A DNA stretch of 64,000 bases from Lentisphaeria bacterium (lineage in GTDB: Bacteria; Verrucomicrobiota; Lentisphaeria; Victivallales; Victivallaceae), in assembly GCA_017504435.1 (NCBI GenBank), contig JAFVRD010000041.1:1-64000 (forward strand), given 5' to 3'. This document shows, piece after piece, positions 17,176-26,375 of this stretch (position 1 is its first letter; the number at the start of each line of letters is the position of its first letter). A program made the position numbers and the translations under genes. The notes beneath the pieces were generated by a model. It saw nothing but the letters and a program-made list of their open reading frames with translations. It was not told the origin of the DNA and searched no databases.

Positions 17176-17495
17176 AAGCGGCGGCATACCGAAATTCTGC
17201 ATGCCGCCGGTCTCAAAAACATTGGCTGTGTACTAAACATAGACTGATTTTTCTGCGGCGGTATGATACTGCCTTAAACTTCAATCTGTCACGCAAATAA
17301 TTGCGTGACTTCGTTTCCGGCAGATATTTCGCCGCTTACGGCGGCGACCCGCCGTCATTGCGGACAAATAAAAAGCCGCCTTGTCCCGGCGCAGCCTTGA
17401 CGGAGCCGGATGGACCGCGTCCGGATAGCACCCGGCGGCGTATTTTATCTTTTTATCAGTATTTTTTTAGTACAGAGCTAAAACATTTATTCAGT
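17176..17495. other. Intergenic region with several hairpins
   Basis: No gene. It separates two convergent genes and holds a 9-bp stem (17179-17187 with 17201-17209), a perfect 9-bp stem with a 4-base loop (17288-17296 with 17301-17309) and a branched structure at 17375-17439: outer GCCGCC/GGCGGC enclosing CCGGC/GCCGG and GGAC/GTCC. These could be terminators for either strand or a structured RNA. Confidence 0.5.
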
Positions 17496-18290
17496 TCACT
17501 TGGCTTTGGCAAGATCTCCGTTGATGGTAATGCCGCCGTCTGCGGCAATAATCGTCCCGTTGAGATAGCTGGAAGCATCCGAAGCCAGAAAAAGTGCCAG
17601 TTGAGCAACTTCTTCCGGCGTACCCCAGCGGCGCAGCGGAGTACGGACTTTGATAAAGTAATTCGGATCAAAGAAATCATCATCCGGATTGGATTCTTTT
17701 ACCATTGCAGTGGCAATTGCCGCCGGAGCGATGCAATTGACCCGGATGCCGTATTTGCCGTATTCTGACGCCATGGAACGGGTCAATGCCACCGTCGCTC
17801 CTTTGGCAGCCGTATAAGCATCACAACGGGGAATACCAACGACTCCGGCACTGCTGGCAGTATTGATGATAACTCCGGAATTCTGCTCCATCATCATCGT
17901 CAATGCCGCCCGGGAACAATAATAAATGCTGTCCAGATTGATTGCCAGCACTTTGTGCCAGATCTCCGGAGCAATATCGGTGATAATACCGTCTTTACCA
18001 TTCAAATAGACCGATGCGTTGTTATAAAGCACATCCAGACGTCCGGATCTGGCTTTGATCAGCTCAAATGCCGCCGTCACGGATTCACCGCTGGAAACAT
18101 CCGTGCGTATAAATTCAGCTTTGCCGCCGGCTTTGCAGATCTCACCGGCACATGCGTTGCCGGCATTCTCATCCAGCTCCAACACATACACCATGGCACC
18201 TTCCGCGGCAAACAATTTGGCTCCGGCTTCTCCAATACCTCTGCCGGCACCGGTAATGGCACATACTTTGTTTGTCAATCGACCACTCAT
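17496..18290 (-). CDS. Short-chain dehydrogenase/reductase (SDR)
   Basis: A classical SDR of 264 residues: NAD(P)-binding TGAGRGIG (13-20), NNAS (90-93), catalytic Ser146, Tyr159 and Lys163 (YTAAK). It probably oxidises or reduces a polyol or sugar; Asp40 after the second strand suggests NAD preference. Its start overlaps the transketolase C-subunit stop by 4 bp, making it the third gene of an operon. Together they suggest oxidation of a sugar alcohol to a ketose-type substrate that enters transketolase chemistry. That pathway is inferred from context. Confidence 0.85.
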   Translation of the reverse strand: MSGRLTNKVCAITGAGRGIGEAGAKLFAAEGAMVYVLELDENAGNACAGEICKAGGKAEFIRTDVSSGESVTAAFELIKARSGRLDVLYNNASVYLNGKDGIITDIAPEIWHKVLAINLDSIYYCSRAALTMMMEQNSGVIINTASSAGVVGIPRCDAYTAAKGATVALTRSMASEYGKYGIRVNCIAPAAIATAMVKESNPDDDFFDPNYFIKVRTPLRRWGTPEEVAQLALFLASDASSYLNGTIIAADGGITINGDLAKAK

Positions 18291-19216
18291 TTTTTGCTCA
18301 TCTCCATGATTTCATAAATAATAGCGTCCACCCCCAAGCCGTATTGATCACGCAGATAATCCTGACTGCCGATCTTGCTGACATTCACATCCGGCAGCCC
18401 CATGCGCTTGAACCGGCAGAACACGTTGGCATCTGCCAGCACTTCGGCAACAGCACTGCCGAAACCGCCGGACAACTGGTGTTCCTCCACGGTAATGATT
18501 TTTCCGGTTTCTGCCGCGGCACGGATGATCGCTTCACGGTCGATCGGCTTGATGCAGGGCATGCTGACCAAACGGCAATCAATACCGCGTCTTGCCGCTT
18601 CCTGTACCGCAAGTTTGGCATTATAACCGATGGTTCCGGTAAAAAACACGGTCAGATCTTTGCCAGGTTTCACTTCAATAGCTTTGCCGAATTCAAATTT
18701 GCCGACCGGACGGTCATGAATATCTTTTTCACCTTTATAACCGCAGCGGTAATAAACCGGACCGTGATACTCCATCATTGCCCGGGTCGCCGCCACTGCC
18801 TCCGGAATATCGCACGGAGCCAGACAAACCATATTGGGCAATGCCCGCATGATCGCCAGATCCTCTGTGGAATGGTGGGAAATTCCCAGCGGACCATAGG
18901 CAAGACCGCCGCCGATAATAACGATTTTCACATCGGCGTTATGATAGCAGACATCATTGCGGATCTGCTCCAGACAACGCAAGGTCGGGAAATTGGCGAT
19001 TGAATATGTGATTGCCGTATTGCCGGACATGGCGACCCCGCAGGCGACGCCGGTCATATTCTGTTCAGCCACACCGCAATTGATGAAACGATCCGGATGT
19101 GCCTCGGCAAAAGGTTCGATCTCGCCGTAACCGATGTCAGCGAGGATCATAAATACATTGTTGCGCTCAGCTGCGATTTGCAGCAGTTCTTTATTGAATG
19201 CCTTTCTCATGCTCAA
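18287..19216 (-). CDS. Transketolase, C-terminal subunit
   Basis: A 309-residue protein covering the pyrimidine-binding and C-terminal domains of transketolase, with VAEQNM and YSIANFPTLR near the TPP site and EEHQLSGGFGSAVAE in the C-terminal domain. It forms a heteromer with the N-terminal subunit encoded just upstream (4-bp overlap). Split transketolases act on phosphorylated or free ketoses, depending on context. Confidence 0.92.
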   Translation of the reverse strand: MSMRKAFNKELLQIAAERNNVFMILADIGYGEIEPFAEAHPDRFINCGVAEQNMTGVACGVAMSGNTAITYSIANFPTLRCLEQIRNDVCYHNADVKIVIIGGGLAYGPLGISHHSTEDLAIMRALPNMVCLAPCDIPEAVAATRAMMEYHGPVYYRCGYKGEKDIHDRPVGKFEFGKAIEVKPGKDLTVFFTGTIGYNAKLAVQEAARRGIDCRLVSMPCIKPIDREAIIRAAAETGKIITVEEHQLSGGFGSAVAEVLADANVFCRFKRMGLPDVNVSKIGSQDYLRDQYGLGVDAIIYEIMEMSKK

Positions 19217-20028
19217 TACTCCATATTTTCAATATCTTGTTTTCCGCGTTCATAAAGTTCCGGAGTAATGCCGCCGTAGTGCCAACGGTAATCATTTTCA
19301 GCATAGGAAACACCCTTGCCTTTCACTGTACGGCAGATGATCGCAGTGGGTTTGCCATCCTGCAGCGGCAGTTTGGCAAATGCTTTTTCCAAAGCGGCAT
19401 GATCGTGACCGTCCACGGTCAATGTCGACCAGCCGAAGTTTTCCAGTTTCACATCGAGCTTTTCAAGATCAATAATATCTTCAGAAGCCCCCAGAGCCTG
19501 CAAACGGTTGTAATCCACGATCATGGTCAGATTATCATAACGGTGCTGACCGGCAAGCATGATCGCTTCCCAGCTGGAACCCTCATTAAGATCGCCGTCG
19601 GAAACCACACACAATATCCGGTATCCGGCTTTACTCTGTTTGGCAGCCATTGCCATACCGCAGGCAACCGGTAAACCGTGACCGAGACTGCCGGTGGAAA
19701 ATTCCACACCGTCAATGTGATGGGAAATATGACCGGAAAGTTTTCCGGCATCTTTATAATAAGTATCCAGATACTCTTTCGGGAAAAAACCTTTTTCCGC
19801 CAGAGTGGCAAACAATGCCGCACCGCCATGACCTTTGCTGTAGATCAAACGGTCACGGTCGGCTTTTTCCGGAGCCGCCGGATCAACATTGAGCACTCCA
19901 CTGTAAAGTACCGCCAGTATATCAGCTGCAGACAGCATACTGCCGATATGACCGCTTTCACCGCGATAGACCATCCGCAAACAATGCAGACGCACCTGAC
20001 GCGCCAACACTTCTGACTCTTTGCTCAT
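19213..20028 (-). CDS. Transketolase, N-terminal subunit
   Basis: The 271-residue TPP-binding half. It has the conserved SGHIGSMLSAADIL start, KGHGGAAL, and the TPP/Mg motif SDGDLNEGSSWEA followed by NRLQA. The ATG at 20028 sits downstream of AGGAG; a longer reading to 20079 would overlap the operator and is rejected. First gene of the transketolase-SDR operon; its promoter at 20089-20117 overlaps a palindrome that is a likely target for the divergent ROK regulator. Confidence 0.92.
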   Translation of the reverse strand: MSKESEVLARQVRLHCLRMVYRGESGHIGSMLSAADILAVLYSGVLNVDPAAPEKADRDRLIYSKGHGGAALFATLAEKGFFPKEYLDTYYKDAGKLSGHISHHIDGVEFSTGSLGHGLPVACGMAMAAKQSKAGYRILCVVSDGDLNEGSSWEAIMLAGQHRYDNLTMIVDYNRLQALGASEDIIDLEKLDVKLENFGWSTLTVDGHDHAALEKAFAKLPLQDGKPTAIICRTVKGKGVSYAENDYRWHYGGITPELYERGKQDIENMEY

Positions 20029-20079
20029 TTCACAATTCCTCCGTAAAAACTGTGGCAAATAATTAATTTCAGTTAGCAA

Positions 20080-20095
20080 CTAAATATTAATTTAG
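20080..20095. promoter_or_regulatory. Putative ROK operator
   Basis: CTAAAT-ATTA-ATTTAG is a 6+4+6 inverted repeat covering the -10 box of the transketolase operon. ROK repressors bind AT-rich palindromes, and the ROK gene is divergent here. Confidence 0.5.
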
Positions 20096-20117
20096 CTCTG
20101 CCTGGCATTGATTTCAA
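20089..20117 (-). promoter_or_regulatory. Promoter of the transketolase-SDR operon
   Basis: Minus strand TTGAAA (20117-20112), 17 bp, TAAATT (20094-20089). Confidence 0.65.
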
Positions 20118-20137
20118 GTGCTTTCAGCCGTTTTAAT

Positions 20138-20165
20138 TTGATTTTTTTTGAAAAAATGCTATATT
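20138..20165 (+). promoter_or_regulatory. Promoter of the ROK regulator gene
   Basis: TTGATT (20138-20143), 16 bp, TATATT (20160-20165), 28 bp before the ATG. Confidence 0.5.
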
Positions 20166-20193
20166 TACAGGACATAAAAAATGGAAAAATAAA

Positions 20194-21318
20194 ATGCGTG
20201 TACTGAAACTTACTGATATCAAACAACGCAATCAGTCTGCGGTTTTGCGGTTGTTCTGCGAACGTGACGGGTTATCGCGCCGGGAAATCGCGGCATTGAC
20301 CGGGTGCGACCATGCGACAGTGACCCGTACAGTAAAAAGTCTGCTCGATTCCCGTATGCTTATTCCGGACGGCAAATGTGAAATATCTCACGGCAGACCC
20401 CGGGAAATGCTCCGGCTGCATCCCGATGCTCCGGTGGGGATCGGCATTGAACTGCATCCGCAGGAAGTTTCCGGAGTGGTCATTGATCTGCGCGGCAATG
20501 TCACCGGCAATATCCATATCCCCTGGCAGGACGGGATCAAAAATTTTCAGAATGCCCTGATCCGCTGTATAAACGATTTGCAGCAATTGGCAGGCAAAAA
20601 TATTTTCGGCTGGGCATTTGCCGCTATCGGCACTTTGAGCACCGGCGGGGCGGTCATCCATGATTGTGCAAACTGTCCGGCACTCAACGGGTTTGACCTG
20701 CAAAAGTTCTGGGAGGATAATTTCACTGTGCCGCTGCCGGTATTCACCGACCGGATGCTGGCTGAAATGCACTGGTTTCTCGCCCATGAACCGGAATTGC
20801 GCCGCAATGTGACTCTTCTGGTACATGCCGGCTCCGGCATCGGTATGGCAATGGCACATAACGGACAGATCATCAATATGAACCGCCGTCACGGCGGTGA
20901 ACTCGGTCACAATACCGCAGTCCCGGATGGCAGACTGTGCCGCTGCGGCAGGCAGGGCTGTCTTGAGGCATACGCTTCAGCCGCAGTACTTATGGAACGG
21001 GGAAAATGCCGGACACTGACCGGTCTGCTCAACACTCCCGATGGCAAACAAGCCGCCGGACAGGCAGCCATCATGCTGGCACATGCACTTGCCAATTTAA
21101 GCAACAATCTTTTGCCGGATCAACTGATCATCACCGGAAGTCTGCTGACTTTGGGAGAACCTTTCATTTCCGAACTTGAAAACACATTCCGGAAACATCT
21201 GCTTGATGCCGCCACAGGAAAGCTGCAATTGTCCTTCCGGCCCGGTATTGCTGATGCCGCCGCCGGAGCTGCATTGCTGGCGCGGGAAGATTTTTTGAAA
21301 ACGCTCTGTTCCCGGTAA
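20194..21318 (+). CDS. ROK-family transcriptional regulator
   Basis: A 374-residue NagC/XylR-type protein. An N-terminal winged helix (about 12-55) contains a helix-turn-helix, REIAALTGCDHATVTRT. The ROK sugar-binding domain has the zinc cluster CRCGRQGC (Cys249, 251, 256) with GELGHN (His239). The kinase phosphate loop is degenerate, as expected for a regulator rather than a sugar kinase. It is divergent from the transketolase-SDR operon and probably represses it until a sugar ligand binds. Confidence 0.9.
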   Translation: MRVLKLTDIKQRNQSAVLRLFCERDGLSRREIAALTGCDHATVTRTVKSLLDSRMLIPDGKCEISHGRPREMLRLHPDAPVGIGIELHPQEVSGVVIDLRGNVTGNIHIPWQDGIKNFQNALIRCINDLQQLAGKNIFGWAFAAIGTLSTGGAVIHDCANCPALNGFDLQKFWEDNFTVPLPVFTDRMLAEMHWFLAHEPELRRNVTLLVHAGSGIGMAMAHNGQIINMNRRHGGELGHNTAVPDGRLCRCGRQGCLEAYASAAVLMERGKCRTLTGLLNTPDGKQAAGQAAIMLAHALANLSNNLLPDQLIITGSLLTLGEPFISELENTFRKHLLDAATGKLQLSFRPGIADAAAGAALLAREDFLKTLCSR

Positions 21319-21410
21319 AACCGGCAAATACCAAGCCAAACGGCGGCAAAAATACCGGAATTCCATGACATGCGGAGCCGTCTCCCGGTCGGAGGCGGTT
21401 CCATGTAATA
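21319..21410. other. Convergent intergenic gap with repeat copy 2
   Basis: The reverse complement of 21362-21394 matches 105-137 at 30 of 33 positions. GGAG/CTCC pairings allow a hairpin, so here it could also end both converging transcripts (ROK gene and thrC). Confidence 0.55.
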
Positions 21411-22895
21411 TCAAGCAAGTGAATTTTTAATAAATTCAGCCATAATTTCTTTGGCGATACATGATTTGTGCCGGACATTTTCACCACGCAAAGCTGCCAG
21501 AGCCGCCGGGATCGGAGTTCCGGAAATTCCAGACAGCATTTCCAATTTGGCAAAATCGTCTGCCGGCAGCGGTTCATCAGTCAACGCTTTCAGCACCGCC
21601 GGAGCGAATTTGTACGGAGATGCGGTGGAGGCGATCACGCACAATGTCTCATCTCCGCTGGATTTCCGGTATTCATCACACACCGCCAGAGCCACTGCCG
21701 TATGAGTATCGCAAAGATAATTACGTTCCCGGAAAATTTTGGCGATCGCCGCTCTGCCGGCGGCATCATCACAGCAGCCGCCGAAAAATTCGGCTTGCAT
21801 TTGAGATTTCATTTCCGCAGTGATCTCATATTTACCGGAAGTTTTCAAATCATCCATAAATCCGGCAGTCAATCCGGCATCTCCTCCCGAAAGCAGATAA
21901 AGATACCGTTCCAGATTGGAGGAAATCAGAATATCCATGGAAGGACTTTCGGTAGTGTGAAATTGGCGGTTGCGATCATAGATACCGGTGCGGATAAAAT
22001 CCGTCAACACGTTATTTTCATTGGATGCACAGATGAATTTTTTGATCGGCACCCCCATTTGTTTGGCATAAACTGCTGCCAGAATGTTACCGAAATTACC
22101 GGTGGGAACCACCACATTGAATTGTTCCCCGGAAGCAATACTGCCGTCTTTAAGCAAATCACAATATGCGGAAACATAATAAACTATCTGGGGAACCAGC
22201 CGTCCGAAGTTGATGGAGTTGGCACTGGAAAACTCCATACCTTTATCCGCCAGAAATGCCCGCATCTCCGCATCGGTAAAAATGGCTTTTACTCCGCTTT
22301 GAGCATCATCAAAATTACCCTCGATGGCACATACGGTCACATTGTTCCCTTTTTGCGTGGTCATCTGCAATTTCTGCATATCGCTGACCCCGTCCCGGGG
22401 ATAAAAAACAATGATCCGGGTGTTTTTCACATCAGCGAATCCAGCCAATGCCGCTTTGCCGGTATCTCCGCTGGTGGCGACCAGAATCACCGCCGTGCGC
22501 TCACTGGCATCTTTATTCAAAGCTGTCGTAAGCAAATACGGCAATATCTGCAATGCCAGATCTTTGAATGCACAGGTAGGTCCATGCCATAATTCCAGCA
22601 TCCGGCGGTTTTCACCGATATCAGCCAGCGGTGCAGGCTGATCGTTATCAAAAGTTCCGCAATATGCACCATCGACACAATGGCGGAGTTCTTCCGGCGA
22701 ATAGTCGGTCAGATAAAGCGATAATACTTTTTCCGCCCGGGTGCGGTAATCCGCCTGAGCGAGCTGTGCAAATTCCTCAGATGTTATCCGGGGAAAACTC
22801 TCCGGTACGAAAAGTCCGCCGTCAGCAGCGATACCCGCCGCGATGGCTTGTGCTGAATTGACCGCTGTTTTACTGCGGGTTCCGGTAAAAAACAT
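21411..22895 (-). CDS. thrC: Threonine synthase
   Basis: Converts O-phosphohomoserine to threonine in the cytoplasm (PLP). The 494-residue length and the N-terminal segment (SAQAIAAGIAADGGLFVPE) fit the long bacterial form. The PLP lysine is Lys111 in GPTCAFKD, and SGDTGKAA and PTGNFGN bind phosphate and cofactor. AGAGG precedes the ATG. No hom or thrB gene is adjacent; it sits between unrelated catabolic genes. Confidence 0.93.
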   Translation of the reverse strand: MFFTGTRSKTAVNSAQAIAAGIAADGGLFVPESFPRITSEEFAQLAQADYRTRAEKVLSLYLTDYSPEELRHCVDGAYCGTFDNDQPAPLADIGENRRMLELWHGPTCAFKDLALQILPYLLTTALNKDASERTAVILVATSGDTGKAALAGFADVKNTRIIVFYPRDGVSDMQKLQMTTQKGNNVTVCAIEGNFDDAQSGVKAIFTDAEMRAFLADKGMEFSSANSINFGRLVPQIVYYVSAYCDLLKDGSIASGEQFNVVVPTGNFGNILAAVYAKQMGVPIKKFICASNENNVLTDFIRTGIYDRNRQFHTTESPSMDILISSNLERYLYLLSGGDAGLTAGFMDDLKTSGKYEITAEMKSQMQAEFFGGCCDDAAGRAAIAKIFRERNYLCDTHTAVALAVCDEYRKSSGDETLCVIASTASPYKFAPAVLKALTDEPLPADDFAKLEMLSGISGTPIPAALAALRGENVRHKSCIAKEIMAEFIKNSLA

Positions 22896-22970
22896 AATGT
22901 GCCTCTTTGCTGTGTTGATATAAAAAATTTTTTGAAATCATCTTCCGGAAAGTTTTACGGCTTTCCAATC

Positions 22971-25346
22971 TCAAATATCCCAGGTCAAACGGTGAGTGCC
23001 GGAAATAAATTCTCCTGCCGGTGTTTCGGCAACACACTTCTCCGGTACATGCAATTCTGCCTCGATCCGGTTGCCGCAAACTTTCCAACTGCACCGGATC
23101 GCCCCGAACGGAGTCGGTACGATACCTTTGGCAAAACGCAATTCCGGACATTTCGGAGCGAACCGGAATTTTTCAAATCCGGGTTCCAGCGGCTGGACTC
23201 CCAAGACCGCACTCTGGAGAAATGATGCCGGTGCCGAACTGAATCCATGACACAAACTTGCCGAACCGCCGAAACCGGATTTACCGATCTTATGCACTCC
23301 GTTTTCCCACAAAGTCGGGGTGCCGGAATCCAGCATTGCCCCCCAGTGGCGACGGATAAGTTTCAAGGCATCGGCATAATTTCCAGTACTTTCCATGGCA
23401 TCGAGCAGGAAAATACAGTAATACAATTCAGGAGTCAGCAGCGATTCATCGGTCACTGCCTGACACATTTCTTTGTCCACTCCGGCCAATGCCGCCATCG
23501 CATGCGCCAGACGGCTGGTCTCGGTGATCTCAAAATCATCCTGCGGCGGAATACCCAGAGCTTTGAGCAATTCAAACGCTGCGGCGGAACCTTCTGTGGT
23601 GTTGACAAAAATTCCCTTGTCTTTCTGATAAAACTCATCCACAGTCTGCTGGAGCATGACATCCAACTGCCGGGAATCAAGATCAAAATTCACCTTGAGT
23701 TTGTCCGCCATAAAGATCATCGCCCGTCCTGCCAGAATATAGAGGAAATTGAGCAGCGAAGTGCCTTTGCCGGAAAATGCCATCCCATTGAGTTCAAAAG
23801 ACCAATCTACAAAATTCCAGTATTTCAGCGGCGGCCGGATAATACCTTTTTCATCCTTCCACGAAGTAAACCGCGCCATCATCCGCTGCAGCTGACCGAA
23901 GTAATCCCGCACCGTTTCTGAATCACCGGTGTGCATATAGTAATCTTTCAACACCAGTGCCAAAGTCAGATCTCCGGAGAGAATCACGTGAAAATCAGTC
24001 TTATTTTCATCCAGATCTTCATCTGCCATAGAGGGTGAACAACTGGTAAAAAGATCGTCCCGCCGGCGGGATGAAAAGATCATCCGCATCGCCCGCTGAT
24101 GAATGCGTTTGTCACCGAATATTTTGAGCGCAGTACGGTTTTCAATGTAATAATCGTTACAGTAAAAAAGCCGTTCACGCCATGGACAATCAGTAAAAAT
24201 ATCCGTAGTACATGCCGAAAGAGTCTCTTTGGCAGTTTCCCACAGCCGGTTGAGCTGGTAATCACCGCAGAAAAATTGCCCCCGTTCCGCAAAAGGATAA
24301 CGCCGGTCAATCGCACGGACACTGTGCAGCATTACCGGGGCGGAAATATTACGGAACGTCAACTGGATCAACCGGAAACCGCGCTCCATAAGCACACCGC
24401 CGAATTTTTGCCGTCCTCCTTTGAGGATATAACGCTCGGCAAATTTATAATTCGGGTTGGTATGGGTGTGATCCGCACGCAGCCGGTCGCCGTTATAGAG
24501 TTCCTCCTCATAAACGATATCCGTGGTGCAGCCATCCGGAGCGGTGACCTCGATCTCTGCAAATCCGGAAATTTCTTTGCCGAAATCCACCACCACTGTC
24601 ACCCCGCCGCCATCCGGAGGACACGGCAGCATGATCTCATTATCTCCACCGGCAACGATACCGTAAAGTGCAGCTTCACTGCCGGATGGCAGCGGAAAAT
24701 GCGGTTCGGCAGTGGAGATCACCGCAAATTCCGGATCATTCAAATCACAGGGCGGCACAAATGCCGCTGCCGGAACATCGACCGGCAGCCGGAGCGTTTC
24801 CAGCGGCATGGGGATATCGCGCTTCAGCAATTTTTTGGCATTCAGTGGCGATGAATCCGGAATCAACACTGTTTCCACCGCAGTTCCGGCATCAGCATAA
24901 CGCAAATCACGCCACTCGGCATAGCCGGACTGACTGGTAAACAGCGGCCCGTTTTCATGCCACTCCTGCGTACACAGATACATCTGCCAGGAGAGATCAG
25001 TTACTGCCAATTCTCCGATCGATGCCCGAACCGCCGGAGCAATCGGCTGAGTGGCTTCCACCGGGATCATCATGCAAACACAGAGAATGGAAAAAGTATT
25101 CGTCCCTTCACTCAGATATGCAGTCACATCATATTCATCATAGTAAGCTATACTCCGGGTCCCGCGCGCCGGACCACGCCCCACATAATTACCGTTGATC
25201 TCCAGCAGATAATTGCCGTCACAGGTCAATTTGACGGTCAATTTATCCGGAATTTCCGATAATTCGATCTGTTTTTCCGCCCGGAAATGACAGGGTTGAT
25301 GGTTTTCAGCTCCGCCAGGAGCGATCCAATTGGCTTTCTGAATCAT
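22971..25346 (-). CDS. GH78-like alpha-L-rhamnosidase family protein
   Basis: The 791-residue chain has an N-terminal beta-sandwich resembling rhamnosidase N domains, a second sandwich, an (alpha/alpha)6-barrel core (about 355-690) and a C-terminal beta domain with the family LCHGFSSAPASFL segment before it. DCPWRERL replaces the usual DCPQRDERLG, and TLWE supplies a candidate catalytic glutamate. No signal peptide, so it acts in the cytoplasm, probably on imported oligosaccharides. Divergence at the acid motif leaves the exact sugar uncertain. It follows a terminator and has its own promoter (25386-25414). Confidence 0.75.
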   Translation of the reverse strand: MIQKANWIAPGGAENHQPCHFRAEKQIELSEIPDKLTVKLTCDGNYLLEINGNYVGRGPARGTRSIAYYDEYDVTAYLSEGTNTFSILCVCMMIPVEATQPIAPAVRASIGELAVTDLSWQMYLCTQEWHENGPLFTSQSGYAEWRDLRYADAGTAVETVLIPDSSPLNAKKLLKRDIPMPLETLRLPVDVPAAAFVPPCDLNDPEFAVISTAEPHFPLPSGSEAALYGIVAGGDNEIMLPCPPDGGGVTVVVDFGKEISGFAEIEVTAPDGCTTDIVYEEELYNGDRLRADHTHTNPNYKFAERYILKGGRQKFGGVLMERGFRLIQLTFRNISAPVMLHSVRAIDRRYPFAERGQFFCGDYQLNRLWETAKETLSACTTDIFTDCPWRERLFYCNDYYIENRTALKIFGDKRIHQRAMRMIFSSRRRDDLFTSCSPSMADEDLDENKTDFHVILSGDLTLALVLKDYYMHTGDSETVRDYFGQLQRMMARFTSWKDEKGIIRPPLKYWNFVDWSFELNGMAFSGKGTSLLNFLYILAGRAMIFMADKLKVNFDLDSRQLDVMLQQTVDEFYQKDKGIFVNTTEGSAAAFELLKALGIPPQDDFEITETSRLAHAMAALAGVDKEMCQAVTDESLLTPELYYCIFLLDAMESTGNYADALKLIRRHWGAMLDSGTPTLWENGVHKIGKSGFGGSASLCHGFSSAPASFLQSAVLGVQPLEPGFEKFRFAPKCPELRFAKGIVPTPFGAIRCSWKVCGNRIEAELHVPEKCVAETPAGEFISGTHRLTWDI

Positions 25347-25385
25347 AAAAACGACCTTTCAATATGATTTTAACTGCTTCCCAAT

Positions 25386-25414
25386 AATATACTGTCATAA
25401 AAGCGGTTTTTCAA
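25386..25414 (-). promoter_or_regulatory. Promoter of the GH78-like gene
   Basis: Minus strand TTGAAA (25414-25409), 17 bp, TATATT (25391-25386). Confidence 0.65.
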
Positions 25415-25429
25415 CCGGAACGCCCACCG

Positions 25430-25475
25430 CGAAAAAAATATCCGCAGATTTTCCATTGAACAGGAAAATCTGCGG
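25430..25475 (-). terminator. Rho-independent terminator after the epimerase gene
   Basis: A perfect 13-bp stem (25442-25454 with 25463-25475), 8-base loop, followed on the minus strand by a T7 run. It separates the Gfo/epimerase unit from the GH78-like gene. Confidence 0.9.
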
Positions 25476-25508
25476 AATGATCCACCGGTCTGTATATCCG
25501 GACAAGTT

Positions 25509-26375
25509 TTATTTGCCGAAAAGTTCAACCATTTTGGCAGCGGTGACTTTGGCAAGTGCTTCATCCGGCAGCACCAGATCAGGCAAACGGCAGAAGGGGA
25601 TCATTTCGGCGGTAAGCGCGCCGGTGTAATTGATCGCCTGCAGAGCCGATTTCAACGCCTCAAAATCGACCTCTCCGACCAGAATATCATCGCCGAAACC
25701 ATGCAGGCCGCCGGCGCAATCCGTTTCGGTAAAGTTTTTGATGTGAACCGCTTTGACATAATCTCCGAGGATCTCCACATAATCCTGCGGTCTGCCGTAG
25801 ATACAGCAGTTGGCAACGTCAAAGTAGATACCGATTTTTTTGCTATTGAATTGATCGAGGAAAAATTTCCACTCCATCGGGGAGAGCAAAAATCGGTTCC
25901 AGACATTTTCCAATGCGATATTGACATTCAATTCCTCAGCAAGCACCAGCAATTCGCGGATGGATTTGGTGGCATTCGCCCAGGCATTTTTATAACTGAT
26001 CACCGGGCGATCCGGCTCCCATGCCACCCGGGTGGCTCCGGGAATGACCAGAATGGTCTTTGCGCCGATCCAATTGGCAATGCGGATATATTTTTTGCCG
26101 AATTCCAAAGCCTGCTGACGTTCCGTTTCATCATCGGCACTCAAAGAGCAGCCCCAGAAAAATCCGCTTGCCAAAGTACGCAGACCGATATTCTTTTCTG
26201 CAGCGTAAGCGGCAATTTTGCGGCATTCAGCTTCGGTAATGTCGATATTAAGAGCATCGCCAACGGTCAATTCGATCCCGTCCAAACCCTGTTCAACTGC
26301 GAAATCAATGAATTCATACGGAGTTTTCTCTCCGGTAAATCCGCCGTATACCCAGTAATTGAGAGCCTTATACAT
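25509..26375 (-). CDS. Sugar phosphate isomerase/epimerase family protein
   Basis: A 288-residue xylose-isomerase-like TIM barrel. Candidate metal ligands appear at the expected strand ends: Glu in ALENVWN, Asp in YFDVAN, His in VHIKNF and Glu in TAEMIP, as in ketose 3-epimerases. It overlaps the upstream Gfo/Idh gene by 8 bp with GGAGG before its ATG. The pair probably interconverts and oxidises a sugar or inositol-like substrate. Confidence 0.85.
   Translation of the reverse strand: MYKALNYWVYGGFTGEKTPYEFIDFAVEQGLDGIELTVGDALNIDITEAECRKIAAYAAEKNIGLRTLASGFFWGCSLSADDETERQQALEFGKKYIRIANWIGAKTILVIPGATRVAWEPDRPVISYKNAWANATKSIRELLVLAEELNVNIALENVWNRFLLSPMEWKFFLDQFNSKKIGIYFDVANCCIYGRPQDYVEILGDYVKAVHIKNFTETDCAGGLHGFGDDILVGEVDFEALKSALQAINYTGALTAEMIPFCRLPDLVLPDEALAKVTAAKMVELFGK

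Noticed and set aside
21468-22592. 374-codon plus-strand open frame inside thrC
   Set aside because: Antisense to threonine synthase; lacks domain character and a ribosome binding site.
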